NCBI RefSeq assembly: GCF_965248315.1
Contig: NZ_CBDFIX010000002.1
Span: 2,542,001-2,606,000 of the forward strand
Origin: Ulvibacterium sp965248315
GTDB taxonomy: Bacteria; Bacteroidota; Bacteroidia; Flavobacteriales; Flavobacteriaceae
DNA: 64,000 bases
Direction: 5' to 3'
Shown: positions 8,593 to 21,388 of the stretch, one piece after another
Layout: each line of letters starts with the position of its first letter
Numbering within the stretch: position 1 is the stretch's first letter
The notes under the pieces: generated by a model
What the model saw: the letters and a program-made list of their open reading frames with translations, nothing else
Databases searched by the model: none
What the model was told of the DNA's origin: nothing
Translations under genes and position numbers: made by a program

Positions 8593-8894
8593 TAGATGGG
8601 GATGTTTTTGGAGGTTTGCATTTTTATGCATGGCCCCCTGCCTTTGTATTGTTGTTGGTTCTTCTTGATTCCGCTTTTTGTTATGATTCACTCTTTAGCA
8701 CCATACTGTTATTAAGGAGTACTTGGTATGGCTACCAGCCGTCCTTAAAAATTGTGTATAATGAATAGGCGGATTATTTGCATAAACAAACAAAATGTAG
8801 TAATTTCAAAATCCTTTTTTTGGCTGGAAAATATTCTAATTTATTGGCAGCTAAAGGGTTGAAAAAATAAGCTGCAAAAAAAATCAAAAAACCA
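8593..8894. other. Intergenic region upstream of the rRNA promoter
   Basis: No coding frame is supported here. The region contains a two-tier inverted repeat at 8712-8748 and, from about 8850, increasingly A-rich DNA with phased A tracts (8875-8890) that could act as an UP-type element for the rRNA promoter. Nothing else is recognised. Confidence 0.6.
8712..8748. repeat. Nested inverted repeat upstream of the rRNA operon
   Basis: The outer arms TTAAGGA (8712-8718) and TCCTTAA (8742-8748) are perfectly complementary. The inner arms TGGTA (8724-8728) and TACCA (8733-8737) enclose a four-base loop, with a near-symmetric internal bulge of 5 and 4 bases. No T tract follows, so it is not a typical terminator. 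It may be a protein-binding site or part of a short structured RNA. Confidence 0.4.
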
Positions 8895-8924
8895 TTTTTA
8901 ATTCAAAAAACCGGTTTATATTTG
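8895..8924 (+). promoter_or_regulatory. Putative rRNA operon promoter
   Basis: TATATTTG at 8917-8924 matches TAnnTTTG exactly. It is preceded at a 16-base spacing by TTTTTA (8895-8900) and by A-rich DNA. The transcript would start near 8930, followed by a GC-rich leader of about 175 bases before 16S. Confidence 0.65.
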
Positions 8925-9106
8925 CAGCCGCTTTGGGGGATGCCCCGGGCGAATTGAGAAGTTCATATACATATTGTGGAGACGAGGAGTGGGTCTTTAA
9001 GAGGGCCTTACTCCGAGGAAACAGACAAGAAAAGCAGATAATGATAATTTAGATCGAGGGCACGGGATCGGGCTTCGGGCGCCGGCGCGTAGATATATAC
9101 GAGTCG

Positions 9107-10632
<1,526 letters not shown>

Positions 10633-10767
10633 CTGGAGCGCGGCGCCCGTTGCGCCCCTTCCCGTGCCCTTCGGTCTTTTTTTTCTTTTTTTCTGCCTGT
10701 TCCCCACGTCCCCGCGATAAGGATATAGCGGCGGCGGCCCCGGCCCCGTTGCACATTGGAAAGCTAC

Positions 10768-10841
10768 AGTCCCATAGCTCAGCTGGTTAGAGCGCTACAC
10801 TGATAATGTAGAGGTCGGCAGTTCGAGTCTGCCTGGGACTA
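10768..10841 (+). tRNA. tRNA-Ile (GAT)
   Basis: A complete 74-base cloverleaf: acceptor AGTCCCA/TGGGACT, D arm GCTC/GAGC, anticodon stem CTACA/TGTAG with loop CTGATAA (anticodon GAT at 10802-10804), T arm GGCAG/CTGCC with TTCGAGT, and discriminator A. CCA is not encoded. It sits in the 16S-23S spacer, as is usual for Flavobacteriia. Confidence 0.98.
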
Positions 10842-10945
10842 CGAAGCTCCGTGTTATGGTTTTTGTACCATGGGCCAAGGTCCATGGAGGTTCATTGAGA
10901 ATAGGATCATTGGAAATTCTAGGTGTTGAGTTGCCGTTATATAGT

Positions 10946-10970
10946 ACCGTTAACCGTTAACCGTTAACCG
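10946..10970 (+). repeat. 7-bp tandem repeat (ACCGTTA) in the rRNA spacer
   Basis: Three perfect copies of ACCGTTA (10946-10966) plus a partial fourth (ACCG) lie between the two tRNA genes. Too short and regular for CRISPR; more likely a slippage-prone spacer tract that may vary in copy number between strains or operon copies. Confidence 0.8.
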
Positions 10971-10983
10971 ACAACTGGAAAAC

Positions 10984-11057
10984 GGGGGATTAGCTCAGCT
11001 GGCTAGAGCGCCTGCCTTGCACGCAGGAGGTCATCGGTTCGACTCCGATATTCTCCA
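10984..11057 (+). tRNA. tRNA-Ala (TGC)
   Basis: A 74-base cloverleaf: acceptor GGGGGAT/ATTCTCC with G-T pairs, D arm GCTC/GAGC, anticodon stem CCTGC/GCAGG with loop CTTGCAC (anticodon TGC at 11018-11020), T arm ATCGG/CCGAT with TTCGACT, and discriminator A. CCA is not encoded. It is the second spacer tRNA of the operon. Confidence 0.98.
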
Positions 11058-11187
11058 CCTACGCTCGCCGTAGCTCGCTTCGGTGGACAGGTCCACTTGT
11101 GAAGAGGGCGAAGGAGAGCTTACGAATTGGGCGAAGAGTCTGTTGCCGATGGTTTTTTATAATTGTCGGTGGCGACCCGCCACAAAG

Positions 11188-11207
11188 GTTCATTGACATA
11201 TTGGGAC
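11188..11207 (+). promoter_or_regulatory. Conserved leader box upstream of 23S
   Basis: GTTCATTGACATATTGG lies about 120 bases before mature 23S. A related box starts at 8961 (GTTCATATACATATTG), about 146 bases before 16S, and GTTCATTGAGA starts at 10890, before tRNA-Ala. Repetition ahead of separate mature RNAs suggests a processing or antitermination signal; this is inference. Confidence 0.45.
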
Positions 11208-11308
11208 AGGGCGCGCATTTGTTATGGATGTGCGCACTGGGAGGAAACACGAATTTTTTTTAAGTAGAGAGAGCGAGCGACTAGGAATCAAAGGTTCGGC
11301 GACAAGCT

Positions 11309-14142
<2,834 letters not shown>

Positions 14143-14145
14143 TGT

Positions 14146-14171
14146 GCGCCCCCTCCTTAGGGAGGGGTGCG
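14146..14171 (+). repeat. GC-rich hairpin in the 23S-5S spacer
   Basis: GCGCCCCCTCC and GGAGGGGTGCGC form a strong stem with a four-base TTAG loop directly after 23S. It is followed by AAGGG rather than a T tract, so it probably guides RNase III-type processing rather than termination. Confidence 0.5.
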
Positions 14172-14268
14172 CGAAAGGGCCTTTGGCCCGATGGCCCGCT
14201 TTGTCCACTTGAAAAGGATTCCCGTTCCCTCCCCGTCCCATTATAATGTCAAAAGGATATCGAAGACC

Positions 14269-14377
14269 TAGGTGGCCATGGCGGCGGGGCCCACCCCTTT
14301 CCATTCCGAACAGGGAAGTTAAGCCCGCCAGCGCCGATGGTACTGCCCGAAAGGGCGGGAGAGTAGGGAGCCGCCTT
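14269..14377 (+). rRNA. rrf: 5S ribosomal RNA
   Basis: About 109 bases with the terminal stem AGGTGGC/GCCGCCT, the loop segment CCATTCCGAACAGGGAAGTTAAGCCC (seen in parts at 14302-14327), GCGCCGATGGTACTGC and GAGAGTAGGGAG, all family signatures. It closes the rRNA operon and is followed at once by a terminator. Confidence 0.96.
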
Positions 14378-14383
14378 CCTTGA

Positions 14384-14419
14384 AAAGCACTTGCCTTTAT
14401 GGGCAGGTGCTTTTTTTTT
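14384..14419 (+). terminator. Rho-independent terminator of the rRNA operon
   Basis: The stem AAGCACTTGCC/GGCAGGTGCTT with loop TTTATG is followed by a run of nine T. It ends seven bases after the 5S gene begins its flank and is a textbook terminator. Confidence 0.92.
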
Positions 14420-14532
14420 GTTTTTTCGTTATTTGATTCTGTATTTTAAATGGATTTAAAACCATTTTTTGGTCAGTTTTGGTTATTTTTAGGTGATTCG
14501 TATTTCCCCGCAAACTAAAAAATCGGTCTACC

Positions 14533-16476
14533 ATGAACGGTACAGAAGGAGCTGACAGATTCTTTACAGCTAAACTTCGACAAATTGTCCTTGACAATTT
14601 AAAAGAAGAACAGTTCAGTGTGGAAGATTTGTCAGCTGAATATGGATTGAGCCGTTCACAGCTTCATAAAAAACTCAAAAAAAGTATTGGCAAGTCGGTC
14701 AGTCAGTTCATACGAGAGGTTCGCCTGGATGAAGGACTGAAACTACTGCAAGAGACCGATTTGACGGTTTCGGAAGTTGCCTATGAGGTAGGTTTTGCGA
14801 GCCCTACTTATTTCAACACTTGTTTCAAGAACTACTTTGGGTATTCCCCTGGAGAGGTAAAGATTAGAAATAGTGTGGGTAGTTTGGAAGAACCATTACA
14901 AGCCAATGCTTCGAATGCGAACGGATTAAAAAACAAAAAATGGTTATTCTATAGCATAGGAGCTATTATCGTTATCGCTTTGCTATTTGGCGTTCTCCAA
15001 CTAGGGAAGGGTGTTGGCAGAAACCAACAGGCCGCAAAAGGAATGACTTCAGAGGACAAAGATAGAAGTCAAAATAAGTCAATTGCTGTATTACCTCTTA
15101 AGAACTGGAGTGGTGATGAAAATTTGGATTATATCTGTGATGGGATGACCGATGCCATCATTAATAAGTTGGCAAAAATACAATCCATGGATAAAGTGGT
15201 TCCCTACACATCCGTAGCCAGATACAAAAATGTTGATAAATCCATCAAAGAGATAGCGCAAGAATTGGAAGTAAGCAATGTTATCCAAGGGAGCTTTCAA
15301 TTAGCGGGAAATAGTGTTAGTATCAAGTTACAAATGATTGATGGGGAAAGTGAGCAACAATTTTGGAATCAAGAGTATAATGAATCTTGGGTAAGTGATG
15401 AGCTTTTCAAACTTCAAGCCAAAGTAGCGGAAAACATTTCAGAAATCATAGGTGTAGAAATAACTGAAACGGAAGAAAATGAAATAGCTTCTATACTCAC
15501 TTCCAACAAAGAGGCCTATGACCTATACTTACAAGCCAACTTCGAGTGGTCGAAAGGTACCAAGCTTGGTTTTGATAATGCAAAGAGATTATACAATAGG
15601 GCTGTGCAAATAGACTCAACATTTATAGATGCATACGTCAATTTGAGTCTTGTTTGGATGTTAGGAGGGGGAGTATGGGGTAACCATAGTCAAGATGAAG
15701 GATGGGCCAAAGCAAAAGAGTATCTATTGAAAGCGCAGCGTATTGAAACTAATAGTGATAAAGTAATGGATCCCTTATTGAGAGGTTCTCTGTTTTATGA
15801 ATGGGATTTTGCCAAGTTGGAAGAGAATTACAACAAAACTTTAATAGCACCGCTGTATCTACTGTATACGGGGAGATATGAAGACGCGCTGGTTTACATG
15901 AAAACTGCTCAGTATTTAAAAAAAGAGGATGAGAACTTATATTGGTATTGGTATGCCGAAGCCCTTTTTTATAACAACAAAAAGAAAGAGGTATTAGAAA
16001 TTTATAAAGAGTATTATGCGATATACAATGATGATTTTGACTGGCTAAGAAATGGTATAAAATATCTTTTTTATTTAGGCGAATATAACATGGCAAAAGA
16101 ATGGTTGGATAAGTTGATGAGGATTTCCCCCGACCGTCCACCCATAATAATTGGGCTAGATGTTTTAATCAGTGATTATTTTGGTGAAAGTAAGAGAGTG
16201 AATGAGAATTTGGAGCTACTAAAAGAATATGATAAAAATAATATGTCGGGCAGTCCAGCATGGTTTATTGCGCTCTATTATAGTAATTTGAAGGATTATG
16301 ATTCAGCGTTTTATTGGCTTACCAAATCCTACGAAAAGCGCGAGGGGGAACTATTATGGCTGCATTCTGAGCCCCTATTAAGACCAATTAGGGAGGATGC
16401 ACGCTATTTAGAGCTCCACCAAAAGATAGGTTTTCCAGTTGCTCCCCTTGATAAACAGCCAATTTTTTTACCATAA
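14533..16476 (+). CDS. Membrane-tethered AraC-type regulator with FlgO/TolB-N-like and TPR region
   Basis: A 647-residue one-component regulator. Residues 10-112 form an AraC/XylS DNA-binding domain (FSVEDLSAEYGLSRSQLHKK and LTVSEVAYEVGFASPTYF are its two helix-turn-helix units). One transmembrane helix follows at 137-157. Residues about 187-310 (SIAVLPLKNWSGDENLDYI) resemble the TolB-N/FlgO-like domain seen before TPRs in bacterial cyclase-like proteins, and the rest is TPR-like helical repeats. DNA-binding in the cytoplasm with the C-terminal part in the periplasm gives a ToxR/CadC-like layout. It is a single gene between the rRNA terminator and a secreted PepSY-like gene. Signal and target genes are unknown. 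Confidence 0.8.
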   Translation: MNGTEGADRFFTAKLRQIVLDNLKEEQFSVEDLSAEYGLSRSQLHKKLKKSIGKSVSQFIREVRLDEGLKLLQETDLTVSEVAYEVGFASPTYFNTCFKNYFGYSPGEVKIRNSVGSLEEPLQANASNANGLKNKKWLFYSIGAIIVIALLFGVLQLGKGVGRNQQAAKGMTSEDKDRSQNKSIAVLPLKNWSGDENLDYICDGMTDAIINKLAKIQSMDKVVPYTSVARYKNVDKSIKEIAQELEVSNVIQGSFQLAGNSVSIKLQMIDGESEQQFWNQEYNESWVSDELFKLQAKVAENISEIIGVEITETEENEIASILTSNKEAYDLYLQANFEWSKGTKLGFDNAKRLYNRAVQIDSTFIDAYVNLSLVWMLGGGVWGNHSQDEGWAKAKEYLLKAQRIETNSDKVMDPLLRGSLFYEWDFAKLEENYNKTLIAPLYLLYTGRYEDALVYMKTAQYLKKEDENLYWYWYAEALFYNNKKKEVLEIYKEYYAIYNDDFDWLRNGIKYLFYLGEYNMAKEWLDKLMRISPDRPPIIIGLDVLISDYFGESKRVNENLELLKEYDKNNMSGSPAWFIALYYSNLKDYDSAFYWLTKSYEKREGELLWLHSEPLLRPIREDARYLELHQKIGFPVAPLDKQPIFLP

Positions 16477-16502
16477 AGACAATATTTGAAAAGCCCAAAA
16501 AG

Positions 16503-16530
16503 TCCATAGATACGACCAGTATTCTATGGA
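16503..16530. repeat. 8-bp inverted repeat after the AraC-TPR gene
   Basis: TCCATAGA (16503-16510) and TCTATGGA (16523-16530) are perfect arms separated by 12 bases. A second inverted repeat, AACACAT/ATGTGTT, lies at 16587-16615, ahead of the next gene. Neither has a T tract. They may be operators for the small secreted protein downstream. Confidence 0.35.
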
Positions 16531-16679
16531 TGAAACATTGTTTGAACACTTTCAAATTTTTTTAAATGACCTACAATTTAACTTGTAACACATTGATACA
16601 TAGTTGATATGTGTTGCGACGCTTGACTTCCAATATTTGTGACATCAAATAATTTATTAATCATTTAAAAATTTATGTC

Positions 16680-17183
16680 ATGAAAAGATTAGTTTTAAGT
16701 TTCGCGATTTTTACAGTTTTTCAGAGTGTGTATTCCCAAGGTGATTCATTTAGCGGTATCCTAATTGAAGAACCTCTATTAATCAATAATTCCTATTTGC
16801 ACAGCGTTAAAGACCAAAACACTCCTGAAATTGTAAAAAAATTACAGTTAAAAGCAGCAAATTATAGTATCCTTGAACCGACAGCGTTTGGAAGTAATGG
16901 GTTTCCCGATAAAAAAGTAATACATCTAGCTACAAATGGCTACATATCCACCCTATACAACAAAAGTGGTAAAATTGTTACTTCATGGGAACGCTTTAGG
17001 GATGTACCTCCATCCAAAAACATTCAGAAATTAGTAGCAAAAAAATTCAAAGGTTGGGAAATAGTTGGCAATAAGTATATAAGCAATTATAGTGCGGAAA
17101 AGGTTTTAAGAAGATTGTATAAATTGAAACTTTCAAAAGATGGTAGAACAAAAAAGGTGACTATTGATGTTCTTGCCTTGTAA
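16680..17183 (+). CDS. Small secreted PepSY/BLIP-like protein
   Basis: A 167-residue protein with signal peptide MKRLVLSFAIFTVFQSVYSQ. The mature part has alternating strands and a helix (SGKIVTSWERFRDVPPSKNI, then VAKKFKGWEIVGNKYISNY), the pattern of beta-lactamase-inhibitor-like, PepSY-type proteins that are abundant in flavobacteria. Homologues are often mislabelled nicotinate-nucleotide adenylyltransferase; no nucleotide-binding motif is present. A near-consensus -7 box (AATATTTG) lies about 40 bases upstream and a strong terminator follows, so it is monocistronic. The role is unknown, probably a periplasmic protein-interaction module. Confidence 0.6.
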   Translation: MKRLVLSFAIFTVFQSVYSQGDSFSGILIEEPLLINNSYLHSVKDQNTPEIVKKLQLKAANYSILEPTAFGSNGFPDKKVIHLATNGYISTLYNKSGKIVTSWERFRDVPPSKNIQKLVAKKFKGWEIVGNKYISNYSAEKVLRRLYKLKLSKDGRTKKVTIDVLAL

Positions 17184-17199
17184 GAGATACTTTGCAAAT

Positions 17200-17231
17200 A
17201 AAAAACCCAATGGGCGGCCATTGGGTTTTTT
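17200..17231. terminator. Bidirectional rho-independent terminator
   Basis: A 14-bp perfect stem, AAAAAACCCAATGG/CCATTGGGTTTTTT, with loop GCGG. T runs follow on both strands. It ends the secreted PepSY-like gene. Confidence 0.92.
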
Positions 17232-17555
17232 GTTTTATCTATACCTTAAAGCCCAAGCTCAGTAATGCCTACACACACCTCTATTCCTTTTCAGTACGGA
17301 GAATTTCTTTCCAAAGATGGAATTTCTAGAAAGGAGCCAAGCTCTTACGTTTTCCCTTTAGTATTTTTACGGAAAATGAATCTTACTTGTAAAGCATACT
17401 TTTTTGTATACTTGCAGCGATTTGAGATGAAGCATTTTCTATAGTTCCCGAAACCATAAGTATTCCGAACAAACTGGATATACTGGAATCGGTAGATTCG
17501 TTATAGGATTTGGCGAATCGAACCCATTGACCTTTGCGGTTTTTTGATTTTTAGA
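17232..17555. other. Intergenic region before the hemolysin III gene
   Basis: No gene is supported. A 6-bp inverted repeat, GATTCG/CGAATC, lies at 17495-17519. TTTG (17509-17512) and GACCTTTG (17529-17536), 16 bases apart, look like a slightly imperfect promoter for the downstream gene. Confidence 0.5.
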
Positions 17556-18188
17556 ATGCCAAAAGAAAGATTTTATAAATGGGAAGAAAGGGGTAATGCC
17601 ATTTCCCATGGATTTGGTGCAATTCTGGCTCTTTTTGGGCTTTTTTTCCTTCTCATGAACAATACGAACAAAACAATTTATGCAATTTTTGGAATTATAC
17701 TCTATAGTCTTACCCTAATTTCCATGTTCGTGGTATCCACTCTGTACCATGCTGTACAAAGTTCCAAACTTAAACGCCGATTGCGGATTCTGGATCATAT
17801 TACCATTTATTTTCTTATCGCTGGTACTTACACGCCATTGACCGTTATCACTTTGGAAAGTGGCAACGGGTGGTATATTTTTTATACAGTTTGGGGTATA
17901 GCGGCCTTGGGAACTGTCCTTAAGCTATTTTATACAGGCAAGTATGAATTGGTTTCGTTATTGCTTTATTTGGCAATGGGCTGGCTTATCGTAATAGATT
18001 TTGAAAATCTTCTGGAAAGAACAACATCACTTGGAATTTGGCTTCTATTCATTGGGGGCGCCTTTTATACATTGGGAATTTTATTCTATGCTTGGGAAAG
18101 AATACCCTATAACCACTTCATCTGGCACTTGTTCGTTTTGGGCGGAGCAATGAGCCATTGGTTTTTTATTTATAAAAGCGTTATATAA
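17556..18188 (+). CDS. trhA: Hemolysin III / PAQR family membrane protein
   Basis: A 210-residue seven-helix membrane protein. Family motifs are NAISHGFGAILAL in helix 1, STLYHAV after helix 2, DHITIYFLIAGTYTPL, and the C-terminal HFIWHLFVLGGAMSHWFF. These contribute the conserved His and Asp residues that coordinate metal in PAQR proteins. Bacterial members are called hemolysin III or TrhA and affect membrane-lipid homeostasis; hemolysis is not established for most. I chose the ATG at 17556 (MPKERFYKWEER) rather than a TTG at 17544, because the promoter lies immediately upstream. Confidence 0.88.
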   Translation: MPKERFYKWEERGNAISHGFGAILALFGLFFLLMNNTNKTIYAIFGIILYSLTLISMFVVSTLYHAVQSSKLKRRLRILDHITIYFLIAGTYTPLTVITLESGNGWYIFYTVWGIAALGTVLKLFYTGKYELVSLLLYLAMGWLIVIDFENLLERTTSLGIWLLFIGGAFYTLGILFYAWERIPYNHFIWHLFVLGGAMSHWFFIYKSVI

Positions 18189-18252
18189 CCGGCGCTAAAA
18201 AGTGAAACGATTTTAGGATATGACGACGTTTTATTGGATAAAGGAATTGAAG

Positions 18253-20478
18253 ATGAGAAGCCAACTTTTTTTGACACTTTTGGTATTCGGATGCAAGACT
18301 TCCTACGAGGAACCTAAAATTTCTTTGGATGAATATCAACTGGAGGATGGTTTTAATCTAGAGGTTGTTGCTTCAGAACCACATTTAAAGGCACCGGTCG
18401 CCATTGATTTTGATGACAAAGGGAGGATTTGGGTCGCACAAATGCCCGGTTATATGAATGATATGCTGGGCAGTGACGAGACCAAGCCGGTAGGAAATAT
18501 CAAGATTTTGGAAGACTTGGATGGAGATGGCGTAGTAGACCATTCTAAAATTTTTCTTGATAGCCTGGTTATGCCCCGAGCCTTGGCCCATGTTTATGGT
18601 GGATTGTTGTATGCAGAACCTCCCAAATTGTGGTTTGTTGAGATTGAAGATGACAAACCGGTACATAAAGTACTTGTCGATTCAATTTATGCGGCGGAAG
18701 GAAACCCCGAACACCAACCTAACGGACTCCTTTTGAACATTGATAATTGGATTTACAATGCCAAATCGAATTTTCGGTACCGAAGAAAAAATGGAATATG
18801 GGAAAAAGAGCCCACTACCTTCCGAGGACAATGGGGAATAAGTCATGATAATTTTGGAAGACTGTACTACAATGATAATTCAAGACAGCTTTTGGGAGAT
18901 TATGTCCTGCCCAATCGTATGGTACGCAATCCCTATTTTACGCCAAAAGCATCTGTTAATCAAATTCTTACCACCGATCAGCGTGTATATCCGCTACATG
19001 CCACCACTGTAAATAGAGGATATGCCAAGGGTGTTTTGAATCAGGATAGTATCCTGGTCAGTGCCACTGCTGCTTGTGGACCATTGGTATATAGAGGAGG
19101 AACATTCCCTAAGGAGTATGAACAAAATGTATTTGTCTGCATTCCCGAAGGAAACTTGATCAAGCGGAATATTTTGAAGTTTACCGGGGATTCCACTATT
19201 GCGGGACAGGCCTGGGAATATCGGGAGTTTTTGGCCTCAACGGATGAAGGGTTTCGCCCCGTAAATTTGAACAATGGCCCGGACGGAAGTATGTATATAG
19301 TGGATATGCATCGCGGTATGATAGGACATCACGCTTACTTGAGTCCCTATTTGAAACAGAAAGTAAAAGGGAACCATCTGGATACCTTGATTAATTTTGG
19401 CCGTATCCTAAAGGTACAAAATAAGACGAGCAAAGCTGAACCCTTTCCGGATTTCGAAACTCTAAAAGCTGCAGAACTGGTACTTCTATTGCAACACCCA
19501 AATGGATGGATACGTAATAGGGCCCAACACTATTTGATTTTGAAAAAAGAAAGGGAAGCAATAGAGAGCTTGAAAAATTTGATAGTACATCAAGAAAACC
19601 CTTTGACCCAAATCCATGCATTGTACGCTTTGGAAGGATTGGATGCCCTTTCCTTTGATTTTTTGGTCGATGTAGCTAAAAACGGTTCGGCCAATGTTAC
19701 GATGCATGCCGTTGTTTTGATGGAAGCATTTGCATCCAAGGAAAACAGTAGAAATGCAGAGTTACTTTTTAAAGATCTGATTAGGCGCGGGAATAAGGGT
19801 ATTGACTTTTATATTGGTAGTACCTTGGGTGTTTGGATGGCTGTGGACAAGGAGCGATTCTTTCCGCAAATAATGACATTGCTGGGTAGTTATCCAAAAA
19901 GACCTATTTTTCACGAGGCCATTTTGAGCGGATTATCGGAGCATGAATCTTATGTAAAGGAATCTTTGGCCACGTTGCCCGATTTTGATGATACGCCATT
20001 TGTGTCGCAGTTGACACAAAGTATCGAGCAACGGACGAAGGGAAATAAGAATCCCATTTTCAACAGGGCCTCCCTGGCCGAGGACAATAGAACCCATGGT
20101 GCCAAGATGTTCTTTGAAATCTGCGCTTCCTGCCATGGTATTAATGGGCAGGGCATACAAGGTCTGGCACCCCCTCTTATGAATTCCGAACATGTCGTAG
20201 ACTCTGAAAGGTTGGGGTTAATAATTCTTCATGGACTGGAAGGACCGATAGAGGTAAACGGGGAGCACTACGATTTTAATCTGGCCATGCCTGGCCTCAT
20301 CCGAAATGAAAATGTAACGGACAAAGATATTGCGGATATCATTTCCTATGTAACCAATGCTTTTTCCGATGACCCCAAAGCACTTACAGAAGAAAAAGTA
20401 GGCGAGCTTCGGAGTACAAAATCAAGGAGCGGTTCGGAATATACTATGGACGAACTGTTGGAGTATTCCAAAAAGTAA
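18253..20478 (+). CDS. Membrane-bound-dehydrogenase-type lipoprotein with C-terminal cytochrome c
   Basis: A 741-residue lipoprotein (signal MRSQLFLTLLVFGC). Residues about 30-390 form the beta-propeller found in the 'putative membrane-bound dehydrogenase' proteins of Planctomycetota and Verrucomicrobiota (FDDKGRIWVAQMPGY, LEDLDGDGVVDHS). Residues 400-600 look like HEAT repeats. Cytochrome c follows with CASCH at 624-628 and a probable Met axial ligand at 679 (LAMPG). The likely role is oxidation of a carbohydrate or polyol outside the cytoplasm with electron transfer to heme, but the substrate is unknown. An ATG at 18220 would add 11 residues before the signal and is less likely. A paralogue runs off the right edge of the window. 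Confidence 0.82.
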   Translation: MRSQLFLTLLVFGCKTSYEEPKISLDEYQLEDGFNLEVVASEPHLKAPVAIDFDDKGRIWVAQMPGYMNDMLGSDETKPVGNIKILEDLDGDGVVDHSKIFLDSLVMPRALAHVYGGLLYAEPPKLWFVEIEDDKPVHKVLVDSIYAAEGNPEHQPNGLLLNIDNWIYNAKSNFRYRRKNGIWEKEPTTFRGQWGISHDNFGRLYYNDNSRQLLGDYVLPNRMVRNPYFTPKASVNQILTTDQRVYPLHATTVNRGYAKGVLNQDSILVSATAACGPLVYRGGTFPKEYEQNVFVCIPEGNLIKRNILKFTGDSTIAGQAWEYREFLASTDEGFRPVNLNNGPDGSMYIVDMHRGMIGHHAYLSPYLKQKVKGNHLDTLINFGRILKVQNKTSKAEPFPDFETLKAAELVLLLQHPNGWIRNRAQHYLILKKEREAIESLKNLIVHQENPLTQIHALYALEGLDALSFDFLVDVAKNGSANVTMHAVVLMEAFASKENSRNAELLFKDLIRRGNKGIDFYIGSTLGVWMAVDKERFFPQIMTLLGSYPKRPIFHEAILSGLSEHESYVKESLATLPDFDDTPFVSQLTQSIEQRTKGNKNPIFNRASLAEDNRTHGAKMFFEICASCHGINGQGIQGLAPPLMNSEHVVDSERLGLIILHGLEGPIEVNGEHYDFNLAMPGLIRNENVTDKDIADIISYVTNAFSDDPKALTEEKVGELRSTKSRSGSEYTMDELLEYSKK

Positions 20479-20509
20479 GGTCTTACTCACTGGAATATGG
20501 CACAAAAAC

Positions 20510-21340
20510 CTAATCCCCCAGCCTTTCGATAACGGCATCTTGCGGTACTTCAAAAACTTCTTCATTTGAAATCTCCTTTAAGAATTGAATATCGCTAAAA
20601 ATGCGCAAGTGGTTCTTGCTTTTTCCCATTGTACCTTCTTTCCATTCAAAATTTTCCATTTTGTGCGGCATCATCAACCCTTGCACTTTTTTATAATCGG
20701 AATAGACCTTTGCACTGCTCACTACGGAATTTTCTTTGTCAAAATAGGAAACGGAATAGGTGAGGATTTCCATAAGATAGGTCTTCGGATCTATATATAG
20801 ATAGTACACGTCCTCCGGGGTAAGACCCACTTCCGAACCAAATGTCACTTTTAAGGATTCGAAAGTTCGGTCATTTATGTTGGTTTTTCCGGCATAACTT
20901 ATGTTCACCCCAGGGTCTTTTAAAAGAAAGGGTACACCGATGAAATAAAAATCCAAATTGTAATAAAAAGCGGCCGATTTTCCGGATACCTCGCTGGCAT
21001 CAGGGACTGCCCAGGCAACTTTTCCATCAAAACCGACCTCATATTTTTTTGATTTAAGATAAGCACGCCTGTCCTTTAAATGGGTAAGTTGATAGACCTG
21101 TTTTCCATTATCATTAAGGTTGTATTCCAATCCTACAAAGGATTTCCAGATGTCCATTCCTCCATGGGCTTTTAGGCAATTTTCAAGAAGATCCATGCCT
21201 TTTTTTTCTTCGGGACTTAGAACAATCGGTTTACTTTTCGGGGATTCCTCGGAGATACTGGCATCTGTTTTTTTTTCGGTTTTGCAAGCAAGTGCTAGAA
21301 CTAACAAAACACAACCGAACACTATTTTTATTCCTCTCAA
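20510..21340 (-). CDS. DUF6503 family lipoprotein
   Basis: A 276-residue lipoprotein (MRGIKIVFGCVLLVLALAC, lipobox LALAC). After a Lys/Ser-rich linker, the sequence GMDLLENCLKAHGGMDIWKSF and the following beta-rich region with YYLYIDPKTYLMEIL and VQGLMMPHKMENFEW resemble LolA/outer-membrane-lipoprotein-sorting-like folds, as in the DUF6503 family of Bacteroidota. It converges with the cytochrome lipoprotein gene ending at 20478, with no clear shared terminator. Function is unknown; a lipid- or cofactor-binding carrier is plausible. Confidence 0.65.
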   Translation of the reverse strand: MRGIKIVFGCVLLVLALACKTEKKTDASISEESPKSKPIVLSPEEKKGMDLLENCLKAHGGMDIWKSFVGLEYNLNDNGKQVYQLTHLKDRRAYLKSKKYEVGFDGKVAWAVPDASEVSGKSAAFYYNLDFYFIGVPFLLKDPGVNISYAGKTNINDRTFESLKVTFGSEVGLTPEDVYYLYIDPKTYLMEILTYSVSYFDKENSVVSSAKVYSDYKKVQGLMMPHKMENFEWKEGTMGKSKNHLRIFSDIQFLKEISNEEVFEVPQDAVIERLGD

Positions 21341-21388
21341 GACATTACTGATTTAGAAGGTTAATAATACGTTTTATTCTTGAAATGG

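Noticed and set aside
10946..10970. Possible CRISPR or attachment-site repeat
   Set aside because: The unit is 7 bp with no spacers, and no integrase or cas gene is nearby; it is a simple tandem repeat.
17556..18188. Virulence hemolysin
   Set aside because: Hemolysin III is a historical name; the PAQR motifs indicate a membrane-homeostasis protein.
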